Below, piece by piece: positions 1-8,245 of a DNA stretch of 16,929 bases (position 1 is its first letter; every line of letters begins with the position of its first letter). A program made the translations under genes and the position numbers. Location: positions 1-16,929 of the forward strand of contig DEHG01000112.1 in assembly GCA_002351795.1 (NCBI GenBank), given 5' to 3'. The notes below the pieces were generated by a model, which ran no database searches, had not been told where the DNA came from, and saw only the letters and a list, made by a program, of their open reading frames with translations. The DNA comes from Ruminococcaceae bacterium UBA2806. Its GTDB lineage: Bacteria; Bacillota; Clostridia; Oscillospirales; Acutalibacteraceae.

Positions 1-30
1 TTCCTACTGTTCCTGCTGTTCCTCTGTTCC
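1..30. repeat. Short tandem repeat of a 9-bp TTCCTGCTG-like unit
   Basis: The window opens with TTCCTACTG, TTCCTGCTG, TTCCTCTG and TTCC in a row: two full units, one unit shortened by a base and a partial unit. The array probably continues to the left of the window, so its full size and any coding role cannot be judged. No gene is visible in positions 1-257 apart from the promoter described next. Confidence 0.5.
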
Positions 31-116
31 ACCCTGTTTTTATACTGCGCCCGCTTTCCCGTTTGAAGCACTGCGGCAAAAATAATTTCTGTTGCCTGCG
101 AAATTGACATAAACGC

Positions 117-145
117 TTGATATTATTGAAGATGTGTGTTAGAAT
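117..145 (+). promoter_or_regulatory. Promoter of the DJ-1 / cyclo-ligase / mltG operon
   Basis: A TTGATA -35 box (117-122) is separated by 17 bp from a TAGAAT -10 box (140-145). The -10 is preceded by TGT (137-139), giving a TGn-extended -10. Transcription would start near 152 and leave a leader of about 106 nt. A small hairpin lies early in that leader (GTATGA 159-164 with TCATAC 171-176, 6-nt loop). I see no known riboswitch, and specifically nothing resembling a tetrahydrofolate riboswitch despite the folate gene downstream. A TTGACA at 104-109 has no -10 at proper spacing. Confidence 0.6.
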
Positions 146-257
146 AAGATGTGTATTTGTATGAGTCCGGTCATACATTCATATCTGAACAGAAAATTAT
201 CTCATTTTCGTATATGATTTTTATTACTCAATTACTCAATTGAAAGGAAGTTTCTGT

Positions 258-803
258 ATGGTATATCTTTTTCTTGCACAGGGTTTTGAAACCGTTGAAG
301 CGCTTGCACCTGTGGATATCCTCAGACGGGGAAAGGTCGAGCTTAAAACTGTCGGCGTCGGCGGAAAAACTATAACAAGCTCACATGGAGTTGAGGTAAC
401 AGCCGATATAACTATTGATGAAATGATTCTTGATAAAAATACCGAAGCCGTTATCCTTCCGGGCGGTATGCCGGGAACGGTCAACCTCGGCAATTGTCAG
501 GATGTTATAAATGCAGTTGCTTACTGCGCTGAAAATAATATACTTATCGGCGCTATCTGTGCCGCACCTTCGATCTTGGGTCAGATGGGTCTGCTTAAAG
601 GAAAAAGAGCTGCCGCTTTCCCCGGCTTTGAGGACAGCCTTAAAGGCGCCGCAAATATCGGCGGCTTTGTGGAAAAGGACGGCAATATCATCACTGCCAA
701 GGGTATGGGCGTAGCAACGGAATTCGGTCTGGAACTTCTCGCCGCCGTCAAGGGAAGAGCCGCAGCAGAATATGTACATTCGGCTATCCAATGCAGAAAC
801 TGA
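258..803 (+). CDS. DJ-1/PfpI family protein (YajL/ThiJ type)
   Basis: The protein has 181 residues, a normal length for the DJ-1 subfamily, which includes E. coli YajL. It is a predicted cytoplasmic flavodoxin-like single domain. The nucleophile elbow reads GAICAAPS with Cys101 as the reactive cysteine. Glu14, in AQGFETVEAL, occupies the place of the acidic residue that stabilises that cysteine in human DJ-1 (Glu18). The position of DJ-1 His126 holds Phe (AAAFPGFED), so a simple Cys-His catalytic pair is not evident. Family members are described as oxidative-stress or protein-repair factors and glyoxalase-like enzymes; the activity here is not determined by sequence. The start is ATG 258, placed 7 nt after AAAGGAAG (243-250); a TTG at 240 would lie upstream of that ribosome site. 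It is the first gene of the operon and overlaps the next by 13 nt. Confidence 0.9.
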   Translation: MVYLFLAQGFETVEALAPVDILRRGKVELKTVGVGGKTITSSHGVEVTADITIDEMILDKNTEAVILPGGMPGTVNLGNCQDVINAVAYCAENNILIGAICAAPSILGQMGLLKGKRAAAFPGFEDSLKGAANIGGFVEKDGNIITAKGMGVATEFGLELLAAVKGRAAAEYVHSAIQCRN

Positions 804-1381
804 CAGACGATAAAAACAGAATACGCAGCGAATGTAAACAAAAAAGACTTGCAATGAGTCCCCATGATAAGTCTGCGGCGGACAGCGTTATTTTTGAAAA
901 AACATGGGACATTATCAGAACAGGAACGGATATGCTTTACTGTTATGTTTCATCTCCGCTTATTGAGGTCGATACGCTCAGACTTATTGATACTGCCCTT
1001 GAAAAGAATATCCCCATAGCCGTCCCACGATGTGTAAAGGGTACATATGAACTCTCGCATTACATTATAACAAGCCGAAGTCAGCTTATGAAGGGTCATT
1101 TCGGCATTATGGAGCCTGACCCTCTTGTATGTGACAGAACAGACGCCCCCCATGACGGAATATGCATCGTGCCCGGTCTGGCTTTCTGTGAAGCCGGTAT
1201 AAGAATGGGATACGGGAAAGGATATTATGACCGTTTCCTTGAGAATTTCAGAGGACTTAAAATAGGTCTTTGCTATGAAAATTGTTTTTATAATGAAACA
1301 CTTCCCCATGATGAACATGACGCTGTGATGGATATGATTATTACGGAAAGAATGGTGCGGCGGATCAGCAAAACTGATTGA
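791..1381 (+). CDS. 5-formyltetrahydrofolate cyclo-ligase (MTHFS/YgfA family)
   Basis: This 196-residue cytoplasmic enzyme would convert 5-formyltetrahydrofolate to 5,10-methenyltetrahydrofolate with ATP hydrolysis (EC 6.3.3.2), recycling a storage and inhibitory folate into one-carbon metabolism. The family signature is complete: PGLAFCEAGIRMG followed by YGKGYYDRFL at residues 128-150, the ATP-binding G-Y/R-G-x-G-Y-Y-D segment. GIMEPD at 105-110 and the late HDAVMDMIITE segment (176-186) also match the family. One small departure is Cys133 where many members have Asp after the AF pair. The start at 791 lies inside the DJ-1 gene with no strong Shine-Dalgarno before it, so translation is probably coupled to termination of the upstream gene. 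The mltG gene follows after 34 nt. Confidence 0.93.
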   Translation: MQKLTDDKNRIRSECKQKRLAMSPHDKSAADSVIFEKTWDIIRTGTDMLYCYVSSPLIEVDTLRLIDTALEKNIPIAVPRCVKGTYELSHYIITSRSQLMKGHFGIMEPDPLVCDRTDAPHDGICIVPGLAFCEAGIRMGYGKGYYDRFLENFRGLKIGLCYENCFYNETLPHDEHDAVMDMIITERMVRRISKTD

Positions 1382-1415
1382 CCGCCCTGCAAATCAAAAG
1401 GAGGAAAGCCCGCTG

Positions 1416-2846
1416 ATGGATAATGAGCTTGAACAAAAAAGAAAAGAAAAGGTTGAAGGCTTTAAAATAAGCTTTAACGATTATGATGATATTCCCCAGG
1501 AAAAGACAGGCACAGCCGGCAGTATCTCATCATCTGAAACTCCCGAAATCAGGAGCGATGAGGGAATACCCGCTGAACATCATGTGCATTATGACTCAGA
1601 GGAAATAACAAGCTATAGTGACGATCCTGCCGGGATCAATGAACAGCTTCTCGATAAAGACGAGCTTCGTGCCGCAAAGCGTCTTGACCGCAAGCGCAGC
1701 AACAGAAAAGCCAGGAAAAACCGTGTGATATTCCGTACTATATGGTTTACAATGATACTTTTTGTATCAATAATCACAAGTGAGTTCCTTATGGTCGGCG
1801 TAAATGATATGCTTGCCGTCGGCAGAGAAGAAGGTGAGGAGGTATCCATCACAATACCAAAGAACGCCTCTCTGGATCAGGTAGCAGATATTCTTACCAA
1901 AAACAAGATCATAAATGAACCCGGTTTCTTCAAGGCATATGCGGCCGTTACAAAATCCACCTCCGGTTTTACAAACGGTACCTTCAAGATCAATACAAAC
2001 AAGGACTATCAGGCTATTATCAACTATCTCCAGTCCAATATCAACAGAACGGATATCGTAACGATACGTTTCCCCGAAGGATACACTATCAACGATTTCG
2101 CAAAGCTTCTTGAGAAAAATAAGGTCTGCAATGCTGAGGATTTTATCAAATACTGCAACTCCACTGCACTTGATGAGGATTATCCCTTCCTTAAAAACAT
2201 CAAGAATGTCAATGAAAGATATTACCGTCTTGAAGGCTATCTTTTCCCCGATACATACGACTTCTATGTAAATGAATCAACGGAATCCGTAGCAAGAAAG
2301 TTCCTTTCAAACTACCGCCGCAAGCTCTATCTGCAAAGACAGCGCTTTGAGAAAAACGAAAAGAAGATCACCGTTGAAAATCGTGCAAAAGCCGAAAATA
2401 TGTCCATGGAAGACGTCCTTACGCTTGCTTCACTGATACAGGCGGAGGCCGCAAATACTGATGATATGTATATCATATCTTCTATCATCCACAACCGTCT
2501 TGCTACCGCCGATACAAACGGCATCAATTCAAGAGGTGAAACAGGATTTATGTTCCTTCAGCTCGACTCAACGGAATTCTACCCCTACCGTTCAAAGGCT
2601 CAGGTGCCGGAAAAACAGCGTGCAGCCTTTACAAGCACATACAGCACCTATAAGATCGAAGGTCTGCCCCCGGGACCTATCTGCAATCCGAGTCTTGACG
2701 CTATAAAGGCCGCTCTGAACCCGGCTGATACGGATTACTATTACTTCTGCCATAAGCCCGCACAGGACGGCGAACAGGCTGTTCCGTACTATGCAAAGAC
2801 CAATGCTGAGCATATCGCAAATCAGAAGAAAGCCGGTCTTATCTGA
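1416..2846 (+). CDS. mltG: Endolytic murein transglycosylase MltG (YceG-like)
   Basis: The protein has 476 residues. It starts with about 104 charged, mostly acidic cytoplasmic residues, then one membrane helix at about 105-127, then an external domain. Residues 142-250 hold LysM-like segments (ITIPKNASLDQVADIL and VTIRFPEGYTINDFAKLL). The catalytic YceG domain follows: EGYLFPDTY at 273-281, LASLIQAEA with Glu344 aligning with the catalytic glutamate of E. coli MltG, LQLDST at 381-386, and GLPPGPICNPSLDAI at 416-430. MltG cuts nascent glycan strands near the membrane and is thought to end strand elongation. The start is ATG 1416 after a strong AAAAGGAGG (1396-1404). The N-terminal cytoplasmic tail is much longer than in E. 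coli, as is common in Firmicutes. It is the last gene of the operon. Confidence 0.95.
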   Translation: MDNELEQKRKEKVEGFKISFNDYDDIPQEKTGTAGSISSSETPEIRSDEGIPAEHHVHYDSEEITSYSDDPAGINEQLLDKDELRAAKRLDRKRSNRKARKNRVIFRTIWFTMILFVSIITSEFLMVGVNDMLAVGREEGEEVSITIPKNASLDQVADILTKNKIINEPGFFKAYAAVTKSTSGFTNGTFKINTNKDYQAIINYLQSNINRTDIVTIRFPEGYTINDFAKLLEKNKVCNAEDFIKYCNSTALDEDYPFLKNIKNVNERYYRLEGYLFPDTYDFYVNESTESVARKFLSNYRRKLYLQRQRFEKNEKKITVENRAKAENMSMEDVLTLASLIQAEAANTDDMYIISSIIHNRLATADTNGINSRGETGFMFLQLDSTEFYPYRSKAQVPEKQRAAFTSTYSTYKIEGLPPGPICNPSLDAIKAALNPADTDYYYFCHKPAQDGEQAVPYYAKTNAEHIANQKKAGLI

Positions 2847-2869
2847 GAAAGATCAATACATGAATTTAT

Positions 2870-2893
2870 CCCTGCCGCTTCATTACGGCAGGG
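2870..2893. terminator. Hairpin between convergent genes, likely bidirectional terminator
   Basis: A perfect 8-bp stem, CCCTGCCG (2870-2877) with CGGCAGGG (2886-2893), closes an 8-nt loop. It lies 23 nt after the mltG stop and 11 nt past the end of the convergent minus-strand gene. It is followed on the plus strand by ATATTGTTTT, and on the minus strand by ATAAATTC, so termination should be better on the plus strand. Confidence 0.7.
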
Positions 2894-2904
2894 ATATTGT
2901 TTTC

Positions 2905-4590
2905 TCAGAAACATATAGGCTCAATGCGGATAGTATCGTTCTTGTAGGAAAAATAACCGTTCAGCGCATTTTTGATCTCATCAATGTCTGCATTACCCGC
3001 TTTCAGCTCTGCATTTATCCTGAATATTACTGCTGATATATATTCCGGCAGGTCATACTGATGCTGATTTGTACGTTCAATCGTTACATTATTTATGATA
3101 TCGCTGTGTTTATTCAGCGCATCAGGATCCGAAACGTATTCAAAGCTGTCCCGGGCATCCGAACCGGTTATTCCCCCTACCGGTATCAGCAATAATACAG
3201 CCTCCTGTGTGACCTCCTCATCCGTTTGCTCCGTGATCTGGACATAGGCGGTGCTGATATAATAGTAATGCGCTTTTCCGTTCTCAAAAACCCTTATTAT
3301 ACTGTGCTGAGGCGCATTGAGGGCGGAGCTGTTGTCTGCAATAAGATCAGATCTGATATCGTCGGGCGACTTTATTTTCGCAGGAAGATCATAGGATGAA
3401 TCCGGTATGCCGTTTCTGTACATATCTATCCTGAAATCATCAGGGCTGTATGATCCCGGCGCAAATATCTCCATAAGATATGTCCTTTCGTCGATCTCAA
3501 ATACATTATATGTAAAGTACCTTTTGCCGTTTTCATAATAATTTTCCCTTCCGTCTGACAGCGTTGCCTGTAAGTCCGTGGTATTTATCATATCAGACGT
3601 TGAATTTGTTACTATGAGCTGGAAAACCGTGACCTGACCCGAATCCTGTACAAACCCCGCCGTATTTATTCCAAGAACCGAGCCTTCGCATACCTCGTCA
3701 CAGACAAGATCTATATACAGGGATCCGTTTATTTCCGTATCATCGGTTTTTCGTACAATATCATGGTTATCATAATTGTTGTCATAATCGAAATCACCGT
3801 GATGTATATAACGGCTTTCGGTCTGATCTTTCCCCGGACTGTTTACGATCGGTATGAATATCGCCGCACATACCGCTGTCAGTATCAGGGCAAAAACTCC
3901 TGAAGCCGCCGTCTTCCCCGCCGGAGTTTTAAAAAATTGTTCTGTTCGTCGTAAAGCTCCGTCTCTTTTTTCAGCCGGCGGCCGGAGCGCTGACGCTGAG
4001 TCAAGCAGTGAAGAAAAGCTCAGCTCTGTTTTCTTTTCATCCGGTCTGAATGTTTCAAGAGAATGTCTTATTCCCGCTATCGTATTCACAAGTATTTTCT
4101 GTGCGTCAGACTCACTGATATGATACATTTCCGCCGCATCTTTTATGGTAAAGCCCGCAAAATAACGCAATACAAAAATATGGTATTCATATCCCCTTGT
4201 ACTGTAATATATCATCTGCATCGCTTCATTTACAGCATAATAATCCCTGAGAACTTCTGACGGCAGAGATATCATATCCATATTCCCCGAAAGTGATATA
4301 TCCTGCTGAGGAATATCATCGGGAACTATCCTCTCCCCTGTATTACGCATACATATTTCTGCGGTCTTTTTCCTGACAAGAAAGGTAAATTCATCAAGGG
4401 AGCCGCATCCTGATATGCCTGACGATATAATGTTCATTGATTCACCGAAGGCTTTTTCCCGAATTATGCTGTCCGGACAAAGCGCCGTACATAAAAAGCG
4501 TATTTCCTGCTCCGCCCCGGACATAAGTTTTTGCTGAGCCGTCCTGTCTCCGGCGGAAGCCATTTTCCATATGATCTGTAGATTTTTCAT
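2905..4590 (-). CDS. ECF-sigma-like / transmembrane / extracytoplasmic sensor fusion protein
   Basis: The protein has 561 residues in three parts. Residues about 5-85 resemble sigma-70 region 2 (helical, GDRTAQQKL to EICMRN). Residues about 118-180 resemble region 4, with the helix-turn-helix in IFVLRYFAGFTIKDAAEMYHISESDAQKI-type sequence near 138-168. After a charged linker, one hydrophobic helix spans about 227-249. The remaining 310 residues would lie outside the cell, with a D/N/Y-rich linker first, and match no domain I can name. The architecture suggests a sigma-like regulator tethered to the membrane by its own sensor, rather than by a separate anti-sigma factor. The recognition helix is poor in basic residues, so DNA binding is uncertain. 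The start is ATG at 4590, 6 nt from AAAGGAG; the ATG at 4596 touches the ribosome site and is less likely. It is divergent from the GGDEF gene. The specific function is unknown. Confidence 0.8.
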   Translation of the reverse strand: MKNLQIIWKMASAGDRTAQQKLMSGAEQEIRFLCTALCPDSIIREKAFGESMNIISSGISGCGSLDEFTFLVRKKTAEICMRNTGERIVPDDIPQQDISLSGNMDMISLPSEVLRDYYAVNEAMQMIYYSTRGYEYHIFVLRYFAGFTIKDAAEMYHISESDAQKILVNTIAGIRHSLETFRPDEKKTELSFSSLLDSASALRPPAEKRDGALRRTEQFFKTPAGKTAASGVFALILTAVCAAIFIPIVNSPGKDQTESRYIHHGDFDYDNNYDNHDIVRKTDDTEINGSLYIDLVCDEVCEGSVLGINTAGFVQDSGQVTVFQLIVTNSTSDMINTTDLQATLSDGRENYYENGKRYFTYNVFEIDERTYLMEIFAPGSYSPDDFRIDMYRNGIPDSSYDLPAKIKSPDDIRSDLIADNSSALNAPQHSIIRVFENGKAHYYYISTAYVQITEQTDEEVTQEAVLLLIPVGGITGSDARDSFEYVSDPDALNKHSDIINNVTIERTNQHQYDLPEYISAVIFRINAELKAGNADIDEIKNALNGYFSYKNDTIRIEPICF

Positions 4591-4642
4591 TGACATCTCC
4601 TTTCCGGAAAATACACAGTTTCCCCATACGTATTATAGTACT

Positions 4643-4651
4643 ATTATACCA
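4643..4651 (-). promoter_or_regulatory. Extended -10 promoter of the sigma-like fusion gene
   Basis: Read on the minus strand, TGG (4651-4649) is followed directly by a perfect TATAAT (4648-4643), a TGn-extended -10. The expected -35 position (about 4666-4671) has only an AT-rich TTTAAT-like hexamer, a common state for extended -10 promoters. The start point would lie near 4636, leaving a leader of about 46 nt. Confidence 0.6.
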
Positions 4652-4687
4652 CATTGTCGTTCACTATTAAATAAAAAGATCTGTCGG

Positions 4688-4720
4688 AATATGTATTATC
4701 ATTAAAGATTATAACATATT
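4688..4720. promoter_or_regulatory. Inverted repeat in the divergent control region (candidate operator)
   Basis: AATATGT at 4688-4694 is mirrored by ACATATT at 4714-4720, with 19 nt between the arms. The pair sits between the two divergent promoters, upstream of both -35 positions, where one regulator could affect both genes. AT-rich sequence produces such pairs by chance, so this is only a candidate. Confidence 0.25.
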
Positions 4721-4733
4721 TTTTACTTTTATA

Positions 4734-4762
4734 TTGAAAAAATCTATAGCACTTGTTATAAT
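4734..4762 (+). promoter_or_regulatory. Consensus-like promoter of the GGDEF gene
   Basis: TTGAAA (4734-4739), a 17-bp spacer and a perfect TATAAT (4757-4762) form a strong promoter, with TGT (4754-4756) before the -10 as an extended element. The start point would be near 4769, giving a leader of about 80 nt. This places a possible GTG start at 4768 at or before the transcript start and supports the ATG at 4849. Confidence 0.75.
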
Positions 4763-4848
4763 ATTATGTGTGTATCATGCAGCAGAACGGGAAAGATATT
4801 AAGCTGTATGATGGTATTGACTGCACTAATTTTTCGGGGGGGTACATT

Positions 4849-7800
4849 ATGGAATCCTTTTCTCATATGTATACGAGAAAAATCGTAGATTCGATCATCC
4901 ACGGTCTTGAATTGAAACACAGCAACATTCTTTTTGTAAAGCATTACAATACTCTGAATGTTCCTATCGAATCAATTCAGGGTGCTGTCGAAAAAAGCAA
5001 GAATCCTATCGAACTGCTGTACCATGAATTCAGCGCAAATATAATGCAGGAGGCTTATGAGCCTTTCCTCGGATGGATAAAGCAGCTTTATTACAAATAT
5101 TACTGCAATGTGCCCATTGATGATTTCCTTGAAGCGGCGGATGTATATTACCTGAGCCGTTCCACTCTGAAAAGCTATATCACTTCTGGTGAGTGTGAAA
5201 GAGAAGAGGAGATCATTATTGTTGAGGTCGATTATGAAACAAAAATGTTTGCGAATTCACTTGTAAACATCCTTTCATATATCGCAAAGGACCATACCCT
5301 TCTTCTTGTCCTGAACAGACTTCATCTTGCGGAAAACAGCACACTTAATTTCCTGTATCGCTTCATTTCAAAAAACTGTCCCAATATTTCCCTGCTTGCA
5401 AACTATAATGAAGCATATGTTACGCCTGCATATACTCTCGATATCTGGTCACAGCTTGTACATCAGATCGAAGACCTCAACTATATGCTCGACTGGAACA
5501 TACAGGATCCGCAGGCTGATATCAATATAGTAGAAAGCTTTGAGCCTGCGCTTTCCGAGCTTAACCAGTATATTGTAAAGATCAATAATATGATACTGAC
5601 GCTTGCCGTGAAGCAGGCTATGTATTATCTTGATATCGTTTACCACAGGCTTATCGGGTATAAGCTTAACCTTAATTCAAAGATCCTGGCACGTTTTTAT
5701 ATTCTGTACACGACTGCCGCTATTTATGACAAAAGCTATTCAACAGCTCTCATCATGTGCGACAAGTTCAAGAATATCAATAACAAGCACCCGAATATCA
5801 AATATACATTCAAATATCATTCACTTCTTACCGTATGTGAGGTTTACAGCGGTCAGTCTGCCCTTGCCCGCAAGAACTGCGACAAATGCATAAAGATCGC
5901 CAAAAAGACAGGCTCTGAAAGATATATGGTCTATTCACAGATGCTTAATTATATGTGCATGCTTGACGGCTGGACGCAGTATATGTGGTACCGTATTGAT
6001 GAATTTGAAAGCATTATGTCATTCAAAAGCAAGGCGATAAAGTATAAGATGTACAATCATCTTGCACATATAATGTTCTACGGATGCGGCAACAAAAAGG
6101 AATATTTCTCAGGCGATGTAGAGACCTGCGAAAACAATGAAAGCTTTGCCGAAGCAATGGAAATTGCCAAAAAGCTTAAAAATGAAAGGCTTATTCTTGC
6201 CGCATGGAAAAAGAACGTTTTCCTTGCACAGGGCTACGGCTACTTTACATTCGTTGATTATTATTATAAAAAATGTCTGGAGATAATCGAAGGACAGAAC
6301 AACAAGGACGAGGAAGCCCAGATATACAACGGTCTTGGTTTCAACCGTATTGTAAGCGAACAGTTTGCAATGGCAAATGATTATTTCAATCACGCCCTTG
6401 ATCTTTTCTTTAAGCTGAAACAGTCCTATGATGTAGCGGAAACATTATACAATATGTCTACCAACGCTATTCTTTCGGGCAATTATGATATCGCATACCA
6501 CTATCTTCTCTATGTGCTGAAGCTTCTTGAATCCAGGAAAATGCATCAGATGAGAATTTGCAATATGTCAAAGATCTACGGCATGGTAGTATATTGCAGT
6601 TATAAAATGGGTATCGAATATAACGCACATTTCTATCTCAACAAGATGGAAAGGGTACTCTATCATCTTCTCCACTGCGACGGCGAGCCTAATTACTTCC
6701 TCTGGGATGACGATATGTTCTTCTATTATTTCGTCAGCGCACTTCTCGAAAAGGGCGACGATCCTAAGAAGGCTCAGGAATATATGGACAAGGCAAAGTA
6801 TCATATGATGCGTACTGTCGGACTTCATTTCTTTGTATATGCCATGTTTGCAGAGGAACAGTATGATCTTTTCCAGACTCTCGGACGTCCCGGGGACGGA
6901 GACGCCATTCTTGAAGAGGCAATAGAATTCTGCTACAAAAACGGCTACAAATACAAAGAGGAAAGGCTTTTCGCAAAGCTCCACAATCAGCCGCTTATTG
7001 AAAAGCATATTTCCCTTCCGCTGAAAAATATCACCAAGTATCAGATAGAAGAGTTTGTACAGCTTGCCGATATGCAGACTATTCTTGCCGATAAGACAAA
7101 GGGTATCAATTTCCTTGTCGCATGGCAGGATATGCTCAACAAATCAAATTCGACCTGCGAATCCATCATAGAGAATTCTATGATAACAATGCAGAACAAC
7201 TATAATGTGGATTACATTCTCTATGTTGATGTTGTAAACAATAATCCCGTTATCCGCTACAACAGCGGCGATCTGACCTTTACGACCGATATGCTTTCGG
7301 AAATAACGGATTATCTTACCAAGCACAAAAAGGAATTTGTCGCTTCAAGATTTGACAGGGAGTTCTATGAATACACACCGGTACTCAATATGTTCGGAGT
7401 AAATACCATTGTATCCTTTGTCTGTGTTCCCGTATATATGGGCAACGATCTTTCAGGCTTCATGATATCATGTATGGAGCTTCATGAAAACATGACAGGC
7501 ACGATCAATTTCTTTGACCGGAACGATCTTACGATCTTCAAATTTGCTCTGCGTCAGATGAATGATACCATCTACCGTGTAAAGGCAAGAGACGAGATCA
7601 AGGAGATGAACCACAAGCTCCAGCAAAGCGCTGTTACCGATCTGCTTACAGGTCTTATCAACAGACAGGGCTTCTCCAAGAACATTGACGATCACACCGA
7701 GCTTGTTGCCGCCGGAAAGAGAGAAAACATCGGGGCAACCGTTATTTATCTTGACCTTGACAATTTCAAATTCTGCAACGACACCTACGGTCATGATGTA

Positions 7801-8214
7801 GGCGACGTTATACTTAAAGCATTTTCACGTCTGTTTGAAAGAGTTGTCGGATCACGGGGATACATTGTCCGTTACGGCGGCGATGAATTTGTAATTGTCC
7901 TGCCGGGAGGCACCGAAGCTGACGGCGAAAAGATCGCAAAGGCTATTTACAAAGGCATTGAAGCCTGTCAGTATTTCATTCCCGACATTGAGGAAACGAT
8001 ACATCAGAAGGCCAATGTCCCAGAAAGTCACAGGGTTTCATGCTCCATCGGTATTGCCGGAATGGAGATCTACGATCAGAACCACATGAACACCGCCCTC
8101 AAGCATGCTGATACAATGCTTTACACCATCAAAAAGAGCGGCAAGTCCAATTACTCGATCTGGACCGAGGAAAAGGAAAGAGCCTTCAAGCTCAGCCAGC
8201 AGGAAAGCGAATAA
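4849..8214 (+). CDS. Diguanylate cyclase with degenerate STAND-like ATPase, TPR-like and GAF-like regions
   Basis: This soluble 1121-residue protein should make c-di-GMP from two GTP. The C-terminal GGDEF domain (about 928-1108) is intact: DLLTGLINRQGF, a metal-binding YLDLDNFKFCNDTYGHDVGD segment and RYGGDEF with the motif at 1010-1014. The RxxD inhibitory site five residues upstream is absent (GSRG there). Residues about 755-910 look like a GAF domain, joined by a short helix. Residues about 245-730 are helical and TPR-like, clearest at 487-565. The first 240 residues follow a STAND ATPase in outline: strand ILFVK, then HYNTLN where the P-loop should be, YEPFLGWIKQL at 70-80, and TLLLVLNRLHLAENSTL at 150-166, which aligns with a Walker B strand but has Asn-Arg for the acidic pair. 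The ATPase is thus probably inactive. The ATG at 4849 follows a run of seven G (4836-4842). No signal peptide or membrane helix is visible. Confidence 0.88.
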   Translation: MESFSHMYTRKIVDSIIHGLELKHSNILFVKHYNTLNVPIESIQGAVEKSKNPIELLYHEFSANIMQEAYEPFLGWIKQLYYKYYCNVPIDDFLEAADVYYLSRSTLKSYITSGECEREEEIIIVEVDYETKMFANSLVNILSYIAKDHTLLLVLNRLHLAENSTLNFLYRFISKNCPNISLLANYNEAYVTPAYTLDIWSQLVHQIEDLNYMLDWNIQDPQADINIVESFEPALSELNQYIVKINNMILTLAVKQAMYYLDIVYHRLIGYKLNLNSKILARFYILYTTAAIYDKSYSTALIMCDKFKNINNKHPNIKYTFKYHSLLTVCEVYSGQSALARKNCDKCIKIAKKTGSERYMVYSQMLNYMCMLDGWTQYMWYRIDEFESIMSFKSKAIKYKMYNHLAHIMFYGCGNKKEYFSGDVETCENNESFAEAMEIAKKLKNERLILAAWKKNVFLAQGYGYFTFVDYYYKKCLEIIEGQNNKDEEAQIYNGLGFNRIVSEQFAMANDYFNHALDLFFKLKQSYDVAETLYNMSTNAILSGNYDIAYHYLLYVLKLLESRKMHQMRICNMSKIYGMVVYCSYKMGIEYNAHFYLNKMERVLYHLLHCDGEPNYFLWDDDMFFYYFVSALLEKGDDPKKAQEYMDKAKYHMMRTVGLHFFVYAMFAEEQYDLFQTLGRPGDGDAILEEAIEFCYKNGYKYKEERLFAKLHNQPLIEKHISLPLKNITKYQIEEFVQLADMQTILADKTKGINFLVAWQDMLNKSNSTCESIIENSMITMQNNYNVDYILYVDVVNNNPVIRYNSGDLTFTTDMLSEITDYLTKHKKEFVASRFDREFYEYTPVLNMFGVNTIVSFVCVPVYMGNDLSGFMISCMELHENMTGTINFFDRNDLTIFKFALRQMNDTIYRVKARDEIKEMNHKLQQSAVTDLLTGLINRQGFSKNIDDHTELVAAGKRENIGATVIYLDLDNFKFCNDTYGHDVGDVILKAFSRLFERVVGSRGYIVRYGGDEFVIVLPGGTEADGEKIAKAIYKGIEACQYFIPDIEETIHQKANVPESHRVSCSIGIAGMEIYDQNHMNTALKHADTMLYTIKKSGKSNYSIWTEEKERAFKLSQQESE

Positions 8215-8245
8215 ACCATGGTCAGCGACACAGATTTTTTACCAA

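Noticed and set aside
240..257. TTG start six codons upstream of the DJ-1 ATG
   Set aside because: The ribosome site AAAGGAAG lies after it, and the family N-terminus begins at the ATG at 258.
4591..4596. ATG at 4596 (minus strand) as start of the sigma-like protein
   Set aside because: It directly adjoins the GGAG sequence with no spacing; the ATG at 4590 has 6-nt spacing.
4768..4848. GTG start adding 27 residues to the GGDEF protein
   Set aside because: The promoter places the transcript start near 4769, and the ATG at 4849 has a G-rich ribosome site.
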